Below are positions 50,572 through 59,894 of a stretch of DNA of 64,000 nt, in pieces. The notes beneath the pieces were generated by a model. The model did no database searches and had not been told where the DNA came from. It was given only the letters and a program-made list of their open reading frames with translations. The first letter of the stretch is position 1; every line of letters begins with the position of its first letter. The position numbers and the translations under genes were made by a program. Source of the stretch: Paraburkholderia caffeinitolerans (GTDB lineage: Bacteria > Pseudomonadota > Gammaproteobacteria > Burkholderiales > Burkholderiaceae); the NCBI RefSeq assembly GCF_902859945.1, contig NZ_CADIKL010000006.1, positions 1 through 64,000 of the forward strand, written 5' to 3'.

Positions 50572-53500
50572 GTCGCTCCTCCGGGCGGGAAGTCCTGGTC
50601 CAGTTCGGGGTGACCTTCGATATTCGGCTCGTCCGCTGTCTCCACGGTTGGCGTTGTGCGCGGCAGGCCGTCGATGGGCTCGATACGCCAGATCGCGAAT
50701 GGCCGCGCGTGCGGATCGAGCCGCACATGCTGCCAGCGGCCTTGCCATTCGAAGCGCTCGCCGGTGATTTCGTCGACCACGGCCAGGCGCGCGCGATCGT
50801 CGATCTGCCAGTGCTGGAAGGTCGCCCACGAAAGTTCGAAGTCGGCGCCTTGCTCGGCGTGGGCGTCAAGGTTGATCGCCACCACGACCACGTTATCGCG
50901 CGCGGGCGTGGCTTTCTCGAAGCACAGAATGGCTTCGCTGTGAGCGGGCAGGAACGTGACGCCCAGATGCGTCTGCAGCGCGGGATTTGCGCGGCGGATG
51001 CGGTTGAGCGCGGTGATTTCCGGCACGATGTTGCCGGGCCGGTTCCAGTCCCAGGCGCGTAGCTGATACTTTTCGGAGTCCAGATATTCTTCGCTGTTGG
51101 GCAATGCGCGCGCCTCGCAGAGTTCGAAGCCGCTATAGACGCCCCACAGGCCCGAGAGCAGCGAGGCCAGCGCCGCGCGGATCAGGTGGCTCGAACGCGC
51201 ACCGCTTTGCAGATAGTGCGGATTGATGTCGGGCGTGTTGACGAAGAAGTTGGGCCGGTAAAAGTCGCGCACTGCGGTCTGCGTGAGCTCGGTGAGGTAG
51301 TCGATGAAGTCGCGTTTGGACTCGCGCCACGTGAAGTACGTGTACGACTGCGAAAAGCCGATCTTGGCGAGCCGGTACATCAGGCGCGGGCGTGTGAAGG
51401 CCTCGGAGAGAAAGATCACGTCGGGGTGCCGCGCGCGCACGTCGGCGATCATCCATTCCCAGAACGGCAGCGGTTTGGTGTGCGGATTGTCCACGCGGAA
51501 GATGCGCACGCCGTGGTTCACCCAGAACAGGATCGCGTCGCGCAGCGCGAGCCAGACGTCGGGCTTCGCATCGTGCGCGTAGAACTCGGGGTTCACGATG
51601 TCCTGATACTTCTTCGGCGGATTTTCGGCGTAGCGCAGCGTGCCGTCGGGCCGCCACGCGAACCAGCCTGGATGCGCCTTGAGCCAGGGGTGATCGGGCG
51701 AGCACTGGATCGCAAAGTCGAGCGCGATTTCAAGGCCGTGCTGATGCGCGGCGCTCACCATGCGGCGGAAGTCGTCGAGCGTGCCGAGTTGCGGATGCAC
51801 GGCGGTGTGGCCGCCTTCGGCCGCGCCGATCGCGTAGGGGCTGCCCACATCGCCGGGTTGCGCGGTGAGCGAGTTGTTGCGGCCCTTGCGGTTGGCGAGC
51901 CCGATCGGGTGAATGGGCGGGAAGTACAGCACGTCGAAACCCATCTCGCGGATGCGCGGCATCTTGGCGATCACGTCGTCGAAGGTGCCGTGGCGCGTTT
52001 CGTCGTCGCTCATCGAGCGCGGGAAGATCTCGTACCAGCTTGCGTAGCGCGCGGCGGCGCGCTCGGCGTCCACGCGGTGCACGTGTGCGTCGCGCGCGAG
52101 GAACGGGCGATGACCTGCCGCGCGCACGGCGGCGGCGGTGGCGGGCGCGGCGAGCATTGCGCAGCGCGTATTCGTGTCGGCGCTGATGAAGCGCTTCACG
52201 AGCGCGTCGAGTGCGTCGTGTGTGTGCGTGGAGCCGCTTGCTTCGTCCTCGCGTTGCGACGCCCCGCCCGAAGTTCGCGCCGTCGCGAGCACGAGCGCGA
52301 GCAGACGGCTCGCTTCTTCGAGTTCAAGATCCACGGGCTGATGTACCGCGCGTTTTTTCTGCAGATGATCGGCGAGCGAGGCGAAGTCGTCGCGCCACGC
52401 GATCACGACGAACTCATAGCGGCCCACGCGCTCGAGTGGAAAGTGGCCGCTCCACAAGTCGGTGCCGGCGGGCGGCAGCGGCGTCATGGGCGCTTCGTGC
52501 CACGCGGTCTCGTCGGCGGCGCGCCAGAGCACGGCAGCGTCGATGCGATCGTGCCCCTCGGCGAAGATCGCCGCGCGTACTTCGCAGCGCTCGCCCACCA
52601 CGCGCTTCGCAACGAAGCGGCCATGATCGACCGAAGGCTGCACGCTCTCGATGGCGATGCGCGGCGCGGCGATGGCTTCGAGCACGCTTTTGTGGCCGCT
52701 CGTGGGCGACTTCGCGAGGTCCTCGGGCGGCGCGAGCGTGACCATCGGACTCGCAAGCGCGCCGAACATCCAGCAGGCGCCCGCGGGCAGCGTGAAGGTT
52801 TCGGGCACGGCGCTCGCGTCGCGCAGCGCCTGCGCGTCGAGTGGCGTGAAGCGTGTGAAGCTGCCGGGCACCCCGTCGAGCAGATGCGCCATATCCACGC
52901 GCACGGGCGCATCGAGCGAAGGATTGACGAGCGTGAGCAGCGCTTCATCGGACTCGCGCAGGTCGGCGTGGTCGCCGCGCAGCAACGCGGCCACGGGCGC
53001 GCCGGGGCCGTTGAGCGCACGCAGTTCGCCGTTGGTTTGCAGCGTCCACGTTTCGCGCTGCAACGCGTTCGCGTGCGCGATATCGGCGCTAAGGTCGAAC
53101 GGCGCGCGCGTTTTCGCGGCTTGCCATGCGTGCGCGTCCTGCGCTTGCGTATCGTGGCGGATGGCATCGTCGATGCCGTATTCGAAGCCCATCGGCACGA
53201 GCCAGCCTGTGCCGAGCGAGGCCGCCGTGCGCAGCATGCGGCGGCAGGCGCGTTCGACGGAGCGCATATCCATTGGAGTGCCGCCGCCTTCCCGAGCATG
53301 CAGATCGCGCAGGTCGTGAACGAGGCGCGTGCCATACGGCGCCTCGGGAAACGCGATAGGCGAGCCCACGCGCCGCATGGCCGCGTGCTCCTCGACGAGC
53401 CAGCTCGACGCAAAGTCCCACCAGCGCAGCGACGTGAACGCGGCGTCGAAGCCCGCGTCCTCGAGCTGCGCGAGGTCGTCGCGCGCGAGGCCCGGCGTGG

Positions 53501-54107
53501 CCGCGAGCCAGCGCGTTTGCGGATGGCTCGCGCGCACCGCGTCGAAGATCGCGCGCAGTGCGTTGGCAGGCACGCGATGCGGCGAATCGATGCGAAAGCC
53601 GCCGATGCCCGCATCGGCTAGCCGGCTCGCGAGTTGCGTCCACCACACCGCGAGCGGTGCGCCCGCGCGCGCAAAGTCGGCATAGGCGACGTTGGCGTCG
53701 CGATGGCCGTGGCGCGGGTCGAGCCGCGCGTCTTCGGGCTCGAACGGATGGAACCAGTCGGGATGCGCGGCGTGGAGCGCGCCGCCCGCAGCGGTGCGGT
53801 CGAGCGTGAGGTCCGCGAGCAGCGTGATGCCGCGCGAGCGCGCGGTGGACGCGAGCAGGCGCAAGGTCTCGTCCATGCGCTCCGGCGTGCCGAAGGCGGG
53901 ATGCAGGCGGGTGTGATCGGCGACGATGCGGTCGTCGCCCGTGGCGCCGGATGTTGCGACGCCCGGCGCGAACAAGGCGCCGATCAGGACATGGTCGAAG
54001 CCTAGCGACGCGGCATGCGCGAATTGCGCGGGCCACGCGTCGAGTGCTCCGACGAGGACGGAATGAACGAAATAGATCCGCGGCGCATAGGCGTGGGGAG
54101 CTTCCAT
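50568..54107 (-). CDS. glgE: Maltose-1-phosphate maltosyltransferase GlgE with extra N-terminal GH13-like region
   Basis: 1179 residues from the ATG at 54107 (MEAPHAYAPRI), far longer than the roughly 660-700 of actinobacterial GlgE. The C-terminal two thirds is canonical: a DUF3416 beta domain (about 525-640), WYEIFPRSMS, YFPPIHPIGLANRKGRNN, the nucleophile in IFRVDNPHTKPLPFWEW near residue 872 and the acid in FLSEAFTRP near 899. The first 500 residues look like a second, degenerate GH13 barrel: GGFRIDSPHRVP near 172 mirrors the nucleophile motif, but the acid position reads WLAATPGL. GlgE adds maltosyl units to alpha-1,4-glucan. First gene of the operon. Confidence 0.94.
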
Positions 54108-54589
54108 CGGTCGTATCCAGTTCGTCGGGCGACGTGGATGCAAGGCCGATGTAATACCGGATGCGATCACGTTGCCCGTGGGCTGCCGAAGCGGACCGCA
54201 CCCGCCATGCGAGCGGCACGCCCTGTTCAGAGTAGTGCAAGAGCCGGCCGGAACCAAACAGGAGCCAAACAGAATTCCGCCGGGAACCAGGCACGGCGGA
54301 GATTCAGCAAGGCGTATGCCTGAGGCCGCCGCGCGACCGGTTGCCCGCCACGATGCCGGCTCGTCGAGCGCGCGTTATGCCGGGCATCGCTACGCATGGT
54401 TTGTCGAACCGGGCCAGGAAACGCTATATTGCAGGCGCAGCACGTCATCCGAACCTTTCACGCGGAGAGCGATTCGGCGCGCGCAGGTTTGGACAAGATT
54501 GCAAACTTTTCCCGTATGCATCGTCGCCGGCATTGGCGGCAAGTGTGTAGCCCCGCTCGCGCGGGATAGACCCTTCGTCTGGAGTATCC
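54108..54589. other. Divergent intergenic region, glgE and sugar dehydrogenase
   Basis: 482 bases with no supported gene. It must hold the promoter of the 18.5-kb minus-strand glucan operon and that of the plus-strand dehydrogenase operon. Only the plus-strand promoter at 54401-54430 is convincing by eye; no clear -10/-35 pair was seen for glgE. Confidence 0.6.
54401..54430 (+). promoter_or_regulatory. Candidate promoter of the sugar dehydrogenase operon
   Basis: TTGTCG (54401-54406), an 18-base spacer and TATATT (54425-54430), about 150 bases ahead of the ATG at 54590. A long 5' UTR would follow. Confidence 0.5.
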
Positions 54590-55327
54590 ATGACCGATGT
54601 GACGCAGGACGGGACCACCCATTTGCCCCATGCTCGTGCATCGCGCGATCAGGCTGCTGGCCTGGCCACGCGCACGGGTGAGCGCATCGCACGCCCGGGC
54701 CGCCGCCGTTTCGTGACAGGCGCGTGCGCCGCCGCCGCGACGCTCGCTTTCGCGTTGGCCGGCCGGCGTGGCGCGCAGTACGCCTTCGGCATCGCCGATG
54801 CCTTCGCCGCCAATTCAACCAGCGCAGCCAGCGCCGCCGCCGGCGCGCCCGTGGACAGCGGCTACGAAGCCTTCATCGCGCTCTCCCAGCGCCTGACCGG
54901 CCGCACGCGCTTCGACGCCGTGCTCGGCCGGCGCATTTACGCCGCGCTCGCGCAAGCGAGCAGCACGTTCGAGCAGAACGTCGGCGCGCTCAACACGTGG
55001 ATCAAGGGACACGGCGGTGTGCCTTCGGACACCGTCACGGCCGCGCTCAAGGCCGATCGGCCAGAGCTTGCAACCACCGTCGGCGACATCATGCGCGCGT
55101 GGTATCTCGGGCTCGTGGGCGACATGCCGAAGGTGCAGGTGCTGGCTTATGAGAAAACGTTGATGTTCGATCCGGTCAGCGACGTGTTGACGATTCCGTC
55201 GTATTGCCGCGACGTGCCGTTCTATTGGACAACGAAGCCCGCGGACATGCCGGCGGCCACCGTGGCCGCGCTGTTCCCGGCATCGGCATCGGCATCGGCA
55301 TCGGCATCGGCATCGGCCAGGCAGTAG
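54590..55327 (+). CDS. FAD sugar dehydrogenase, small (gamma) subunit with Tat signal
   Basis: 245 residues. A twin-arginine signal (RPGRRRFVTGACAAAATLAFALA, arginines at 38-40) follows an unusually long 37-residue leader. The mature helical domain (GYEAFIALSQRLTGRTRFD to FDPVSDVLTIPSYCRDVPFYW) is that of the gluconate-dehydrogenase subunit-3/FAD-glucose dehydrogenase gamma family, which chaperones the flavoprotein through Tat export. The C-terminus is a (Ser-Ala)n tail coded by a hexanucleotide repeat. First of a gamma-alpha-cytochrome operon. The sugar oxidised (glucose, sorbitol, gluconate) is not determined. Confidence 0.88.
   Translation: MTDVTQDGTTHLPHARASRDQAAGLATRTGERIARPGRRRFVTGACAAAATLAFALAGRRGAQYAFGIADAFAANSTSAASAAAGAPVDSGYEAFIALSQRLTGRTRFDAVLGRRIYAALAQASSTFEQNVGALNTWIKGHGGVPSDTVTAALKADRPELATTVGDIMRAWYLGLVGDMPKVQVLAYEKTLMFDPVSDVLTIPSYCRDVPFYWTTKPADMPAATVAALFPASASASASASASARQ
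55278..55317 (+). repeat. Hexanucleotide tandem repeat (CGGCAT)6
   Basis: Six perfect copies at 55278-55313 plus a partial copy, encoding alternating Ser-Ala just before the stop of the gamma subunit. Length change in units of six keeps the frame. Confidence 0.9.
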
Positions 55328-55343
55328 GCAGCGAGGGACGACA

Positions 55344-56948
55344 ATGGCGATCAAGCATTCTGCCGACGTGGTCGTGGTCGGCTCCGGCGTGGCGGGCAGT
55401 CTGGTTGCGTACCAGATGGCGCAAGCCGGCGCATCGGTGATCCTGCTCGAAGCAGGACCGCGCCTTGCGCGCTGGCAGATCGTCGAGAACTTTCGCAATT
55501 CGCCGGTCAAGGACGACTTCGCGACGCCGTATCCTTCCGTGCCTTACGCGCCGCATCCGCAATACTCGCCGCCCAACGACTACCTCGTGCAGAAGGGCGA
55601 CTATCCGTACAACTCGCAATACTTGCGGCTCGTGGGCGGCACCACGTGGCACTGGGCGGCGGCGGCCTGGCGTCTCTTGCCCGCCGACTTTCGCCTGAAG
55701 ACGCAGTACGGCGTGGGCCGCGACTGGCCGTATCCGTACGAGACGCTCGAGCCGTGGTATCTGGCCGCCGAAATCGAACTGGGCGTCTCGGGCCCGGACC
55801 CGGCGCGGCACGATCTCGGTTCGCCGCGCTCGAAGCCGTACCCGATGGACATGCTGCCGCTCTCGTACATGGATCAGCGCTTTAGCGACGTGCTCAATGC
55901 GAACGGCTTTCACGTGGTGCCCGAGCCGGTCGCGCGCAACAGCCGCCCATACGATGCGCGCCCGACTTGCTGCGGCAACAACAATTGCATGCCGATCTGC
56001 CCGATCGCGGCGATGTACAGCGGCATCGTGCACGCCGACCGCGCCGAGCGCGCGGGCGCCCAGCTCATCGCCGAGGCGGTGGTGTACCGCATCGAGGCCG
56101 ACAACAAAGGCCTTATCACGGCGGTGCATTACAAGGACCCGCACGGCAACAGCACGCGCGTGACGGGCAAGCTTTTCGTACTGGCCGCCAATGGCATCGA
56201 AACGCCCAAGCTCATGCTGATGTCCACCAGCGATGCCTTTCCTCACGGCCTCGGCAATCGCTCCGACCAGGTGGGCCGCAACCTCATGGATCATCCGGGT
56301 ACGGGCGTTTCGTTCCTCGCCAACGAGCCGCTGTGGCCGGGGCGCGGGCCGATGGAGATGACCTCGGTGGTGAACTTCCGCGACGGCGCATTCCGCTCCG
56401 AATACGCCGCCAAGAAGCTGCATCTCTCGAACGGCGTGGCCACGCTGGCCGTGACCGCAGCGCTCATCAAGAACGGCTTGACGGGCGCGGAACTCGATCG
56501 CGAGATCCGCGACCGCGCCTCGCGCACGCTGAGCATCAACAGCTTCCACGAGCATTTGCCCGAGCCGCAAAACCGCGTGCTGCCATCGGCGGAGCACAAG
56601 GACGCGCTCGGCATTCCTCAGCCCGAGATCCATTACTCGATCAACGATTACGTGAAGAAGAGCGCCGCCAACACGCACGATCTCTACGCGAAGATCGCCG
56701 AGCTTTTCGGCGGCACGGAGGTCGCCTTCGACGACACCTTCGCGCCCAACAATCACATCATGGGCACGACGATCATGGGCGCGAACCCGGCCGATTCGGT
56801 GGTCGACGCCGACTGCCGCACTCACGACCATTCGAACCTGTTCGTCGCCGGCAGCGCGGTGATGCCGACGGCGGCCTCTGTGAACTGCACGCTGACCATT
56901 GCCGCACTGGCGCTCAAGCTGGCCGACAAGCTGCGTGGCGAGCTGTGA
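55344..56948 (+). CDS. FAD sugar dehydrogenase, catalytic (alpha) subunit, GMC family
   Basis: 534-residue GMC oxidoreductase. The FAD-binding fold is ADVVVVGSGVAGSLVAYQM; a cysteine cluster CCGNNNCMPICPIAAMY near residues 209-225 matches the 3Fe-4S site of Burkholderia cepacia FAD-glucose dehydrogenase. The C-terminal NHIMGTTIMGANPADSVVD and AASVNCTLTIAALAL are GMC_C signatures. It has no export signal of its own and should ride on the gamma subunit. It starts 16 bases after that gene and passes electrons to the cytochrome encoded next. Confidence 0.95.
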   Translation: MAIKHSADVVVVGSGVAGSLVAYQMAQAGASVILLEAGPRLARWQIVENFRNSPVKDDFATPYPSVPYAPHPQYSPPNDYLVQKGDYPYNSQYLRLVGGTTWHWAAAAWRLLPADFRLKTQYGVGRDWPYPYETLEPWYLAAEIELGVSGPDPARHDLGSPRSKPYPMDMLPLSYMDQRFSDVLNANGFHVVPEPVARNSRPYDARPTCCGNNNCMPICPIAAMYSGIVHADRAERAGAQLIAEAVVYRIEADNKGLITAVHYKDPHGNSTRVTGKLFVLAANGIETPKLMLMSTSDAFPHGLGNRSDQVGRNLMDHPGTGVSFLANEPLWPGRGPMEMTSVVNFRDGAFRSEYAAKKLHLSNGVATLAVTAALIKNGLTGAELDREIRDRASRTLSINSFHEHLPEPQNRVLPSAEHKDALGIPQPEIHYSINDYVKKSAANTHDLYAKIAELFGGTEVAFDDTFAPNNHIMGTTIMGANPADSVVDADCRTHDHSNLFVAGSAVMPTAASVNCTLTIAALALKLADKLRGEL

Positions 56949-56964
56949 GGCGAGCTGTGAGGCG
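56937..56964 (+). repeat. 12-bp tandem duplication across the alpha-subunit stop codon
   Basis: GGCGAGCTGTGA occurs at 56937-56948 and again at 56949-56960, followed by a partial GGCG. The first copy ends with the alpha-subunit stop; the second carries another in-frame TGA. Confidence 0.85.
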
Positions 56965-56977
56965 ACAGAGACCGACG

Positions 56978-58372
56978 ATGAACGCAAGCAAGCCTCCCAC
57001 TGATCGCACCCATCGTGCCCAACGCACGCGCGCCACGCTGGCCGCGATGCTGTTCTGCGCGTTCGCGCTCTACATGGCGTGGCACGCCGCGCATGACGGC
57101 GAGTCGCGTCCCGTCGACGAAATGCTGCTGCCCGCCGCGCACGGCGAAGGCCCGGCAGCGCCCGACGACGCCGCGGCGCGCCCGGAGCTCGTCAAACGCG
57201 GCGAGTACCTCGCGCGCATGGGCGATTGCGCCGCGTGCCACACCGCCGACGCAAGCCGGCCCTTCGCGGGCGGCCGCGCGATCAGCACGCCGTTCGGCAA
57301 GCTCTACACGCCCAACATCACGCCAGATCCCGATACCGGCATCGGCCAATGGAGCGACTCCGATTTCATGCGCGCGATGCACGAGGGCGTGGGCAAGGGC
57401 GGCGAGCGGCTCTATCCCGCGTTTCCCTACGTGGAGTTCACGCGCGCGACGGAGCAGGACGTGCTCGCGATCCGCGCGTACCTGAACACGCTCGCGCCCA
57501 TTCATTACAAGCCGCCTGCCAACGAGCTGAGGTTCCCGTTCAACCAGCGCTGGCTGCTGATGTTCTGGAATCTGTTCAATTTCGACGAAGGCCGCTTCGT
57601 GCCCGATCCGAAAAAGAGCGCCGAGTACAACCGCGGCGCTTATCTGGTCAAGGGGCTCGCGCATTGCGAGGAATGCCACACACCGCGCAATTTCATGCAG
57701 GGCCTGAAATCGGGTGAGCGCTTCTCGGGCGCGACGCAGGCGGGCTGGCAGGCATACAACATCACGCCGGACCGCGCGGCCGGCATCGGCGGCTGGAGCG
57801 ACGAGGCGCTCGTGAGCTATCTCGTCACCGGCGTGGCCGTGGGCCACGCAAACGCCGCCGGGCCGATGGCCGAGGTCGTGCAGAACTCCACGCAATACCT
57901 GAGCGCCGAGGACCAGCGCTCGATCACCGCTTATTTGCGCGGGCAACGGCCGGTGGCGGGCGGCGTGACGCGCTCGCGCGATTCGTACGGCAAGCCCGCC
58001 AACGACGACGTCACCACGCTGCGCGGCGCCACCATCACGAGCGTGAACGGGGCGCAGCTATTCGTGGCGAACTGCGCGAGCTGCCACAACTGGACCGGCG
58101 CGGGCGTGGGCGCGAGCGCGCCGCTCGCCTATCCGTCGCTCATCCACAACAGCGTCACGGGCGCGCCGAGCCCGAGCAACCTGACGATGACGATTCTGCA
58201 CGGCGTGCAGCGCCAGACCAAGAGCGCCGACGTGCTGATGCCGGCATTCGGCAGCGAGCTGAGCAACGACCAGGTCGCGGCGATTGCGAACTACGTGACG
58301 AAACAGTTCGGCGACCCTCGGGCGAGCATCACGCCCGACGAAGTGGCGGCGCTGCGCGCGCAGCCGCAATGA
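56978..58372 (+). CDS. Triheme cytochrome c subunit of the sugar dehydrogenase
   Basis: 464 residues from the ATG at 56978 (MNASKPPTDRT). An N-terminal membrane anchor/signal (LAAMLFCAFALYMAWHAAH) precedes three c-type haem sites: CAACH near residue 84, CEECH near 229 and CASCH near 366. This is the beta subunit that carries electrons from the FAD subunit to the ubiquinone pool, as in gluconate, sorbitol and FAD-glucose dehydrogenases. The gene follows the alpha subunit by 29 bases. A long open frame extends upstream over the alpha gene but is not real coding. Confidence 0.93.
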   Translation: MNASKPPTDRTHRAQRTRATLAAMLFCAFALYMAWHAAHDGESRPVDEMLLPAAHGEGPAAPDDAAARPELVKRGEYLARMGDCAACHTADASRPFAGGRAISTPFGKLYTPNITPDPDTGIGQWSDSDFMRAMHEGVGKGGERLYPAFPYVEFTRATEQDVLAIRAYLNTLAPIHYKPPANELRFPFNQRWLLMFWNLFNFDEGRFVPDPKKSAEYNRGAYLVKGLAHCEECHTPRNFMQGLKSGERFSGATQAGWQAYNITPDRAAGIGGWSDEALVSYLVTGVAVGHANAAGPMAEVVQNSTQYLSAEDQRSITAYLRGQRPVAGGVTRSRDSYGKPANDDVTTLRGATITSVNGAQLFVANCASCHNWTGAGVGASAPLAYPSLIHNSVTGAPSPSNLTMTILHGVQRQTKSADVLMPAFGSELSNDQVAAIANYVTKQFGDPRASITPDEVAALRAQPQ

Positions 58373-58466
58373 CGCGCGGCCACAGTTACCCCTGCTGTGC
58401 GAAAACCGCTCGCGAAACGATCATTGGCGCGCATACGCTGTGGACACGCAGCGCTATGATGAAGCG

Positions 58467-59210
58467 ATGACTCCCACTCTCGCTCCTGTCGTCCAGCATC
58501 ACGCAGCCAATGCGGCCGGTCGCGATTTCGTGATCGGCGACCTGCACGGCTGCGTGGACGCCTTGCGCTATCTGCTCCACAAAGTCGGGTTCGACGGCAC
58601 GCGCGACCGCCTGTTTTCGGTGGGCGATCTCGTCGATCGCGGCGACCAGTGCGAGGAAGCGCTCGCGCTGCTCGACAAGCCCTGGTTTTACGCCGTGCTC
58701 GGCAATCACGAAGACATGCTGTGCGCCGTCGCGCAAGGGCGGCTCGCGCGATTCCGCTGGTACGGCATCGGCGGGGGCTGGGCCCAGGGGCTGCCCGATC
58801 AGGTACTGGCCGGACACGCGCAGCGGCTGCGCGAGCTGCCGCTCGTGCGCGTAGTGGGCGAGGGTGCGACGCGCTTTAACGTGCTGCACGCAGAATTCTT
58901 CGGCGACGACGCCGCGCTCGACACCGGCCAGTTCGACGCCGAAGTGCGCGAGCGCATGCTGTGGGGACGCGAGCTGGCGCTGAACACGGCCATGCAGCCG
59001 CCGCCGTTGCATGCGGCGCTGTCGCTCACCTACTGCGGGCACACGCCCATGCGCGAGCCGCGCCAGATCGGCTCGCAGATGTTCATCGACACCGGGGCGT
59101 TCATTGCCGAGGGGCGTCTCACGATGGTCGAGGCGCTCACGCCCCGGCACTGGTCGATCTCCGTGCAGGCGGCGCGCGCGATGGGCGCGGCCGCGATGGC
59201 GCTGCCCTGA
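58467..59210 (+). CDS. Metallophosphoesterase (PrpA-like protein phosphatase)
   Basis: 247 residues from the ATG at 58467; a GTG nine codons earlier is possible. The calcineurin-like motifs are in order: GDLHGCVD near residue 25, GDLVDRGDQCEEAL near 53, GNHEDMLCAV near 82 and the later YCGHTPM with its metal-binding histidine. This is the layout of the small PPP-family phosphatases PrpA/PrpB and of ApaH relatives; the substrate cannot be told. It is 94 bases after the cytochrome gene and probably a separate unit. Confidence 0.88.
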   Translation: MTPTLAPVVQHHAANAAGRDFVIGDLHGCVDALRYLLHKVGFDGTRDRLFSVGDLVDRGDQCEEALALLDKPWFYAVLGNHEDMLCAVAQGRLARFRWYGIGGGWAQGLPDQVLAGHAQRLRELPLVRVVGEGATRFNVLHAEFFGDDAALDTGQFDAEVRERMLWGRELALNTAMQPPPLHAALSLTYCGHTPMREPRQIGSQMFIDTGAFIAEGRLTMVEALTPRHWSISVQAARAMGAAAMALP

Positions 59211-59273
59211 GGGCTTTCCGCTGCCGGCTTTCCAATCTCTTTTCGTGCTGGATTTTTGCCAATTTTGGTTCGA

Positions 59274-59279
59274 TATAAT
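59274..59279 (+). promoter_or_regulatory. TATAAT -10 box upstream of the basic secreted protein gene
   Basis: Consensus TATAAT 50 bases before the GTG at 59330, within an AT-richer patch (59241-59280). No good -35 is visible at 16-18 bases. Confidence 0.45.
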
Positions 59280-59329
59280 CGCGAGCCGATCCAGGTGGGA
59301 CAGGAACGATTATTCGAGGAGGGGACGGC

Positions 59330-59821
59330 GTGCGGGCAGTGGCAGTGATGGTCGCGGCATGGTGGATGTCGACGTCGATGGCATGGGCCGTCGCGCCGAC
59401 GGTGGCGCAGCACGGTGGACCGGGCGGCAGCGCGACGGCGCACAGGCAGGCCGCTAAGGCTGGGAAGCCGGCTGGGACCGGGATGCAGCATGGCGCGAAG
59501 CACACGAAGGGTACTGCGAGCGCGTCACACGTGGCACGATCCACGAAGGCGGTGAAGTCAGCGAAGCCCACGAAGACCGCTCAAGGAGCAGGCCATGCAC
59601 AACCTCGTGCCAAGGCCACGACCAAGTCGGCGGCCCATCGTGCACCGGGAGCTTCGCAACAGGCGAGTAGCGCACGTGCGCATCCATCCAGATCGGCCAC
59701 ACCGGCCAGGCCCGCCGTGGCGCACCCGCCATCGAACCACAAGCTGATGGTCGACGTGCCCTCAGCCCAGTCGCGGCGCGCGATTCCGCAGCCGCGCGAA
59801 CTTCCGCCGATTTTGAGCTGA
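59330..59821 (+). CDS. Basic Ala/Lys/His-rich secreted protein, unknown
   Basis: 163 residues from a GTG preceded by GAGGAGGGG, a very strong ribosome site that fixes the start. The N-terminus MRAVAVMVAAWWMSTSMAWA reads as a signal peptide. The rest is low-complexity: Lys/Ala/His/Thr/Ser-rich with KAVKSAKPTKTAQ- and HAQPRAKATTKSAAH-like stretches, no cysteine, and it ends in a Pro-rich PQPRELPPIL. I recognise no family. The composition is histone-H1-like, but the signal suggests export. A real gene is favoured by the ribosome site and upstream TATAAT. Confidence 0.6.
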   Translation: MRAVAVMVAAWWMSTSMAWAVAPTVAQHGGPGGSATAHRQAAKAGKPAGTGMQHGAKHTKGTASASHVARSTKAVKSAKPTKTAQGAGHAQPRAKATTKSAAHRAPGASQQASSARAHPSRSATPARPAVAHPPSNHKLMVDVPSAQSRRAIPQPRELPPILS

Positions 59822-59894
59822 TTCCGGGCTAGCGCCGCGACCGGCTGCGTGCCGCTCTGAAAGCTCTTCCTGCCTTCATCCCCCACAGCACCCT

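Noticed and set aside
55967..56977. Upstream extension of the cytochrome c frame over the alpha-subunit gene
   Set aside because: The region is coded in another frame by the GMC subunit with its Fe-S motif; the membrane anchor of the cytochrome starts after 56978.
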